A stretch of 64,000 nucleotides of DNA from Batillaria attramentaria (Eukaryota; Mollusca; Gastropoda; Batillariidae). This document shows, piece after piece, positions 57,356-64,000 of this stretch. The notes beneath the pieces are model-generated. The model worked only from the letters and a program-made list of their open reading frames with translations, had not been told where the DNA came from and did no database searches. The translations under genes were made by a program, and so were the position numbers. The stretch's first letter is position 1. The number at the start of each line of letters is the position of its first letter. Location of the stretch: assembly GCA_018292915.2 (NCBI GenBank), contig JACVVK020000486.1, positions 234,501-298,500 on the forward strand, written 5' to 3'.

Positions 57356-59395
57356 TCAGTTACTTCTTTTGTGTTTCTTTTGTGTTGTTAATCAATAATG
57401 TATGGGCACAGTTATCTCAAAACACCTTGATCGTTGCTGCTTACCAATTACTGTTGAAAAAAATTGATTCATTAATTTGTAGCATATGCCTGTGCTTTAG
57501 TGCTAAGAAACAAAGCTGCTGTAGTTTCAGTTTTTGAAAGATTTTTTCCTTTTCCCTCTTTATGAATGAATTAATATATCTGAACAATAACTGGGAACGG
57601 TATTGTGTTTTTTATGTGTATTTCTGGATGTGGTTGTGACTGGTAGTGTACCAAAGGTTTCTTGTGTGCATTTTTTTTTTTTTAAAGACCAGTAATATCT
57701 GAACAAGTATGTACATTGTTTTAAAATATTGACAGGTTTCTGTGTCTTCCAGAGATCATACACACTGAAAATACACATAAAACATTTCTATTTACAGAGT
57801 AAAGATTTACCATGATATAATTTTTCATGAGAATATTGAACCAGAAAGTGCATTCCAAGTCTAATTGAGCTGTTGCTTATTTTGCACACCAAAAAAAAAA
57901 AAAAAAAAAAAATTGAACATCCCAGTGTTTGTAAATCCATGCCTTGATTCAATAGTAACATACTGGTGAGACTAAGTGTATCTGTGAATGCACACCTTTT
58001 CTTATCCACTGCAGAAAATCATACACATGTAGAATATTATACCTTCTACTCCCACCGTTAATCTCCCGGAGCGGCATTCCATGTGTGCCTAGCACTAGCA
58101 CTGTGCCTGATGTCTAGGAACTACGGACGGAAGCAGAATAAGAGAGAGGCATGATTTTTTTTTTTTTTTTCTCGTTCTTACATTGAGTTGAGTGAATGGG
58201 GTTTTTGTGCTTTTTTAGGTGTTAGATTGTAAGGCGCCTAGAGCTCGTTCCACGGGGATAGGCGCCCTATAAATAGTATTATTATTATTATTATTATTGT
58301 GCGTTTTTGCATTTAGCTGATGTAATTCACCATTCAGCCTTTCCAGTGGGCAAGTTTTTTTTAATTTTTCTAAATTCTACAGTTACAGGTATCTGTTTTG
58401 AATGAGCAGAATCATGTGTGAACTTTGCAAGCGTGTGTGCATGATTTTGTGCGTAACTTACATGATGAAAAAAAAGTGATACAAAAATCAAGAACAAATC
58501 TACTCTCTGACTTATGTGAAAAAAAAATATAGAAATTAAAATCTAGTCCTGTTTGTTACTTTTGTGATAAAAAGTGGTACAGAAATCAAAATCTTGTGCT
58601 GTGTGTGACTTGTGTGATTTAAAAAAAAAAAAAAGAAAAAAGGTCAGCTAAATCAAAAATAAGCCAAAGTGAACGAACACAAACCCATGGTCATATAATA
58701 GTTCAGAATGGGGATGGCAAAATTCACAGGTGCAAATTCTGCATTACAATGATGTCTGTAACTTGTACAATCATGTCTTTCGTGGTGGAGATTTTTAAAA
58801 AAAAGTCTAAAATGCTGATGAGTTGGTGGGGGGTTTTGTTGTTTTTTTTATAGTTTTTTTTTTAATCCATTTATGTTTTCTATTTTGGCAGTTGTGATAA
58901 TTATTTTAGGTATTACAAACATTCTTTTGCCAGTTGATATTACACTGTACTGGGTTTTAAGTTTTACAGTTGGGTGGGCATTGTGACTATTCTGTGTCTT
59001 ATTATTTACTTGATCAAAATGTCCAGTAGCTTTTACACTGTGTGATACATGTACCAGGACTGTCTTGGCCAGTTACAGTGAAAATCTACCGGTCAGTGTA
59101 CATCACAGTCTGCTACACAGTACTATAACTTACCACAGTTGTTTGGAATGGATTTTTTTTTATTATTTCTTATTGATTGGTTTTGGCTGTTTCTGTCTTG
59201 TGTTTTGTTTTCTTTAAGATTTATGTTACTGTTTGGACTAAACAGTAAACTTTTTCTCCTTCCTTTTTGCATGAATTTTTAATTTTTAGTGCTTTATTTG
59301 TGTCCCATTTTTCATTCATTATAGCTTTGCATGAAATGCACTTATCTTTGCCTATATTTGATCTAGAGGAATGTTTTCTATGTGATAGACCTTAC
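57356..59395. other. Intergenic, no gene seen
   Basis: AT-rich with A and T runs and one SINE tail. No frame shows protein-like content. Confidence 0.5.
58210..58300 (+). mobile_element. SINE 3' tail with (ATT)n
   Basis: GTAAGGCGCCTAGAGC and TAGGCGCCCTATAAATAG are followed by (TATTAT)n. The same GGCGC..TATA..ATT end is found in the minus-strand SINE at 1043, so they share a 3' tail family. Confidence 0.65.
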
Positions 59396-59795
59396 AGGGT
59401 CCATACAGGTTCACAGTCTCAAAAATTCATGCCTTTTCCATGACTTTTCAAGGCCAACTCTCCTGTTTTCCATGACACCTTCCTCGCTCTCTTTCACACT
59501 GACACACGCGAGGGTAGAAATTCTGACCTTATCCAAGGTATCACGGTCACTGAGTCAGCAAAACCAATGTTCAGAGTTAGTCATTAGCCTTATGGGAAGG
59601 CAGTTTGTTGGTATTTTGGGCAATCAGTCCAGTGAGTAATCACCAAGCTGACCGTTTCACGATTGGGCTCAAAATGGCTTCCATAAAATTCCTAAATTCC
59701 ATGACTTTTCATGACTCTTGAGATAATTTCTGACTTTCCAGGCCTGGAAAAGCGATTTCCAAATTCCATGACTTTTCCAGGATTGTATGGACCCT
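59396..59795. mobile_element. TIR element with AGGGTCCATACA ends
   Basis: AGGGTCCATACA at 59396-59407 and TGTATGGACCCT at 59784-59795 are perfect inverted repeats. The interior repeats ATTCCATGACTTTTC in both halves. No clear target duplication. The family is probably hAT-like; it has no coding capacity. Confidence 0.7.
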
Positions 59796-60669
59796 TTTAT
59801 AAATACAGTATATTGCACATGGTGCTATTGATGGTGAGTAGGATGGTCACAAGTCATGTCAGTGATCTCCCACATCAAGTGTAATTTCATAGCGTTACAA
59901 CTTACAATCAGATTATGATGTCAGTGGCAGTATTGTCCATTTTGCCTCTGGGGAATGAGCAGATTTTTACTGTGTGGACCGTCCTGATTTTGTGAAGCTT
60001 CAATGTACTCAGGGTAGGGTACTTTCATAATCATACAGGGTGAACATCTAAGAGGGTTGTAAGAAAGGAGTATCATGCAGCTTTCACTCAACCCTCTTGC
60101 ATCGTATGCATATAATATATGCACCAGCTGAAAGTTTTTATGCATGTACTGTAATCCATCATTCAGTCATCATACTGTTGTATCCTACGGTCCAACTGTA
60201 TGACTGGCTGAAGTCTTAATTTTACCATCACAGCAGCGCAAGAGCACAACGAACACAAATATGCCAACCATGCAATGTAAAAAGTATTGAAAGATCTTGA
60301 TGTTACGTCATCTGGTATGCAGTATTTTGTTGATTTGCACAATCTGTATATTTACAAAGAAAGCAATGTCCTGTCTTTTCTATTTTGTAGATGTGCTTGG
60401 TTGAGGTAATAAATCTTTTCTCAACACTTGTGTTTTTAAAAATATTTTTTATCCAAGCATACAAAACATTTTACATAAATTTTACACAAACATTTGCATC
60501 TTACATAACTCACCGCACAGTTTCTGATCTTCACTGCATGTTGTAACAGCAAAGGCAGAATGGAGGAAGTGCACTATCTACTTTCAATATGTTGCAAAGA
60601 TCTTGAAGTGCGGCTCCTAACAATTTGCAAATTGCACCAACATTATTTCAATGGCGTTTGTAATAGCAG

Positions 60670-62180
60670 GAAAGCCATCATGACACTGAGAAATGGGAAA
60701 GCTGCAGGGCCGGACGAGATACCAGCAGAAGCCATCAAAGCAGACACAGAGACAGCCGTCAACATGCTGCACAGCCTATTCAGCAAGATCTGGGAGAAGG
60801 AAGAGGTGCCAGCCCAGTGGAAAGAAGGGATCGTCATCAAGCTGCCAAAGAAAGGGGACCTCAGGGACTGCAGCAACTACCGAGGGATCATGCTCCTGTC
60901 AGTGCCAGGCAAGGTTCTCAACAGAATTCTACTGGAGAGGATGAGAGAGGCAGTCGACCCTATGCTCCGAGACCAGCAGGCGGGCTTTCGCAGGAACAGG
61001 TCCTGCGCTGACCAGATCGCCAGCCTACGCATCATTGTTGAGCAATCACTGGAGTGGAACTCCCCCCTCTACATCAACTTCATAGACTATGAGAAGGCCT
61101 TCGACAGTGTAGACAGAGAGGCGCTGTGGAAGCTGCTAAGGCACTATGGAGTTCCCGGGAAGATCATCTCCCTGATCCAGTGCACCTACAAAGACTTGAG
61201 CTGCAGGATTGCCCATGCCGGCCAGTTGTCAGAAAGCTTCGAGGTGAAGACCGGAGTCCGCCAGGGATGCCTGTTGTCCCCATTCCTCTTCCTCCTGGTC
61301 ATCGACTGGATCATGAAGACCACCACAACAGGCAGGAAAAACGGGATACAGTGGACACTCTGGACGCAGCTGGATGACCTCGACTTTGCGGACGACCTGG
61401 CGCTCCTGTCTCACAGCCACAGCCAGATGCAGGACAAGACTACATGCCTGGAAGCCACATCAGCCGGAACAGGGCTCAAGATCAACAGGAGGAAAACCGA
61501 GCTGATGAAGATCAACACCACTGCCAACACACCAGTCACAGTCGGTGGAGAGCCCATCAGGGAGGTAGAGTCCTTTGTCTACCTGGGGAGTGTGGTTGAT
61601 GGACAGGGAGGCACAGACCGAGACGTCACAGCCAGAATCGGCAAGGCAAGAGCAGCAATGGTCATGCTGAAGAACATCTGGGCATCCAAAGTTGTCAGCA
61701 TAAGAACCAAACTTCGCATCTTCAACTCCAACGTGAAGTCAGTTCTGCTCTACGGATGCGAAACATGGAGGACAACGAAGACGATGCAGCAGAAGATCCA
61801 GACATTTCTCAACACCTGTCTGAGGCGCATCTTCAACATCCGATGGCCAGAGAAGATCCGGAACGAAGAGCTGTGGGAGCGAGCAGGGCAGGAACCAGCG
61901 ACCAAGCAGATCCTGCGGAGGAAGTGGGGCTGGATTGGACACACCCTCAGGAAGCCAGCATCCAGCACCACACGACAAGCCCTGACATGGAACCCACAGG
62001 GGAAAAGGAAGAGAGGCCGGCCTCGCAACAGCTGGAGGCGGGACACTGAGGCAGAGTTATACAAGCAGGGGACCAACTGGACTGGAGTGGCAAGAATAGC
62101 CCAGAACAGAGTGCGATGGCGAAGGGTTGTCGATGGCAGGTATGCTCCACGTGGAGCCAGGGGCCTTAGTAAGTAAGTAA
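60670..62180 (+). mobile_element. 5'-truncated RTE LINE, same family, with 14-bp target duplication
   Basis: The element starts at the codon equivalent to residue 540 of the full-length copy and runs open through the reverse transcriptase and C-terminal domain to a TAGTAAGTAAG tail. It is flanked by the direct repeat GTTTGTAATAGCAG (60656-60669 and 62181-62194), the mark of target-primed insertion. Protein differences from the full copy are few (for example KDMSC/KDLSC, WAQL/WTQL), apart from a small indel that changes the last residues to YAPRGARGLSK. By chance the frame is also open into flanking DNA back to an ATG at 60560, giving a 538-codon chimeric ORF. It lacks the endonuclease and is presumably dead. 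Confidence 0.95.
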
Positions 62181-62194
62181 GTTTGTAATAGCAG

Positions 62195-63767
62195 TTATTT
62201 AAGATCATCCTCAGGACACCAAAAATTTTAAAGTCCACCACAATGGTTGCATGTGCGGATCACCACACCCTACAATGGTGCCTTAAGTATTACAGTTGCC
62301 AGCAAGAGCAAGAGGTCAACAGCAATCTTTAAGGTCACCGTGATCTACACACTGGTGCAATTCAATTGTGGTGATGTGGGCAGAAATTCTGATGTGGGCA
62401 ATTCCAAAATATTTGTGAAAAAATGGACATTCAGTTGTGCATGCATGCTCCCTTTGTAGTCTCCATGTTACCCAGCCGCAGTTTCTGCTTCATGTGGAAA
62501 AACACTATGTTTAGAAAAAGGCACACATTGCTTTAACAAAAGCATTTGGGCGAAAACAAATTTGGAGACTGAGAAGCATGAGCAACTGACCGTCCATTTT
62601 TTTTTTTTTTTACAGTATTGTTGGAATTACCCATGTATGCGACCAACACACAGACAGAAAATTAATACACACCACACAAGATTACACCTGATAACAGCCC
62701 AATCCCTCAACACTGCTGATAACTGAAGCTCACGCCGTATGAATACCGGTATTTTACTGTGGTTGTACATGTGTACGCACTTTCCAACCGATTGTACGTC
62801 AGGGGGTTTGGTGGTTCGTGTACTTTATGCGCATTTTGCAGTAAATCTGTTCAAAGGGACAGCATCACCCCCCCCCCACCCACCCCTTCCCGGGGTTTCT
62901 GATTGCTCCGCCACAAGTACACCGTACCTCGTTAGGCCACAGGCTGGTGGTAAATTTTGTGCGGTTAGCTTGCTGCAGTGGAGATAAAGGAGTACTTGGG
63001 TGGCGCAGTTTCAGATTGGAAGCCAGATTACCATGGTTGCTCTGTCTTTCATTCAGAATGACGAACTGCTTGCTAGTAGTGAGTATTTCCTGCTTCTTAT
63101 TTTTTCTTTGAGAGGCTATTTCCGGCGACTCAGCCAGTGTCAGTGGTGGATGGCGTTTGCGTGTGTCCTGCCTCCTACGGGTCCCCAGGACTGTCGTAAG
63201 GAAGCCAGCAAAGCAGCAGGGCACACACAGGCGCACGAAAAATAACAAGACTTTTTGAATGACTAAATTCACTGAAAATGTGCAAAGCTATATAAGACCA
63301 CCACAACCCCCACCCATGACACCACTGCCGGACTTCCAAAGTATGTACAAATTAAAAGAGAGAGAGAGAAAAAAAGAAAAAAAGAAAAAAAAAAGGTGTT
63401 GTGTTACAATGTATGAGACTAATAGATGTACAATACATACTTTCAAACAGTTTCTACACTTGGCGTAGCAGATGTTCTGGAGTAAACATAAGTAAGTATG
63501 ATCTGGATACATATTGAGCCCCCTCCCCCTTCCCCCCCCCCCCCCCCCCATGATAGTTACAGTATTGGTAGCAGCTGAGTAATTACAATAAATGTTATAC
63601 ATATATTTGTTGTTCTTACTGATGTACTTTCAGTATCAATGCAGAATCCCAAGCACAAAGCCCCCTGGGCTTGCCCCCTGTAGTGTATGTGTCTGTTAGT
63701 ATCACTAAATGTCAGAGGCTTTACTGACTCAGGGCACTTTAACTTTACACTGAGGCAGTACACAGTA
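62195..63767. other. Intergenic, no gene seen
   Basis: Runs of T (62598), C (62871, 63531) and GA/A (63357) but no convincing exon. Confidence 0.5.
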
Positions 63768-63870
63768 TCACTCACTCACTCACTTACTCTCGCCTTTTGC
63801 CCCTTCTGGGGCATAGGCCACCGACAAGGGTTCTCCAGGCCTCTCGGCGTATCAGCGTGTGCTTATTAGA
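63768..63870 (-). mobile_element. 3' end of a second RTE LINE subfamily
   Basis: The minus strand encodes AWRTLVGGLCPRRGKRRE followed by a stop and a TGAG/CTCA tandem tail (63768-63785). This is the C-terminus typical of RTE-like ORFs and parallels WRRVVDGLCSTW in the full copy at 26832. Only about 100 bp remain. Confidence 0.75.
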
Positions 63871-64000
63871 TCACGACCCTTGAATGTGCACACAGCACAG
63901 AGCCTTCTTGCTGGTTCGCATTTAGAGCAGACAGCATGGGTGTATACTCCGCTCACTCTAGCTAGCGTATCATATTACAATACACTCTATAGCTCTGTTT

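Noticed and set aside
1..64000. CRISPR array or bacterial operon
   Set aside because: Repeats have no regular spacers of CRISPR size and all genes show eukaryotic splice structure.

Overview
The window is animal nuclear DNA from a lophotrochozoan, most likely a gastropod mollusc; I cannot name the species. The evidence is intron-split genes with GT/AG junctions (FBXW5 and PPP1R11 orthologues), long AT-rich introns, many CA/TG microsatellites, tRNA-derived SINEs with short-repeat tails, RTE-type LINEs ending in TAAG/CTCA repeats, and decayed piggyBac and Mutator-like transposons. There are no bacterial-style operons.

Layout. 1-6316: the 3' part of an FBXW5 orthologue on + (three last coding exons, 3622-6316). 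Its upstream intron holds a degenerate ~178-bp tandem repeat split by a SINE. 6317-8640: AT-rich DNA with a perfect TTAA-ended hairpin. 8640-16610: a graveyard of DNA transposons, mostly on -, containing an uncharacterised HTH transposon protein, piggyBac and Mutator-like fragments, a LINE tail and two SINEs; one SINE sits in an open reading frame with a 15-bp target duplication. 17575-19320: TE scraps, then an unidentified first coding exon on - preceded by a TTTTCGCGAAAA repeat cluster. 23411-30400: PPP1R11 (PP1 inhibitor-3) on -, four coding exons; intron 1 holds a 3.1-kb open RTE-type LINE and intron 3 holds a terminal-inverted-repeat element filled with TCAAGGTCA nuclear-receptor half-sites.

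30430-54343: the most interesting part. Three divergent paralogues on +, spaced about 10.7 kb apart, each encode in one exon a secreted or type I membrane protein: hydrophilic N-terminus, hydrophobic segment, cysteine-rich ectodomain (a shared N-terminal C...CP...CC...HCQ...C module, then a TNF-receptor-like C-x-C-x3-[FY] module), Ser/Thr-rich stalk, transmembrane helix and a short tail without a death domain. The first is head-to-head with PPP1R11 and is predicted to carry a 30-aa uORF whose stop overlaps the main start (TGATG). The other two probably have non-coding 5' exons upstream. A lineage-specific family of short-tailed, TNFR-like surface proteins is the best candidate here for an undescribed system. 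Function and homology are inference.

54344-64000: no convincing host gene. It holds a 306-bp tandem duplication, purine/pyrimidine tracts, a SINE, a TIR element, a 5'-truncated but still open RTE LINE with a 14-bp target duplication, and the 3' end of a second RTE subfamily.
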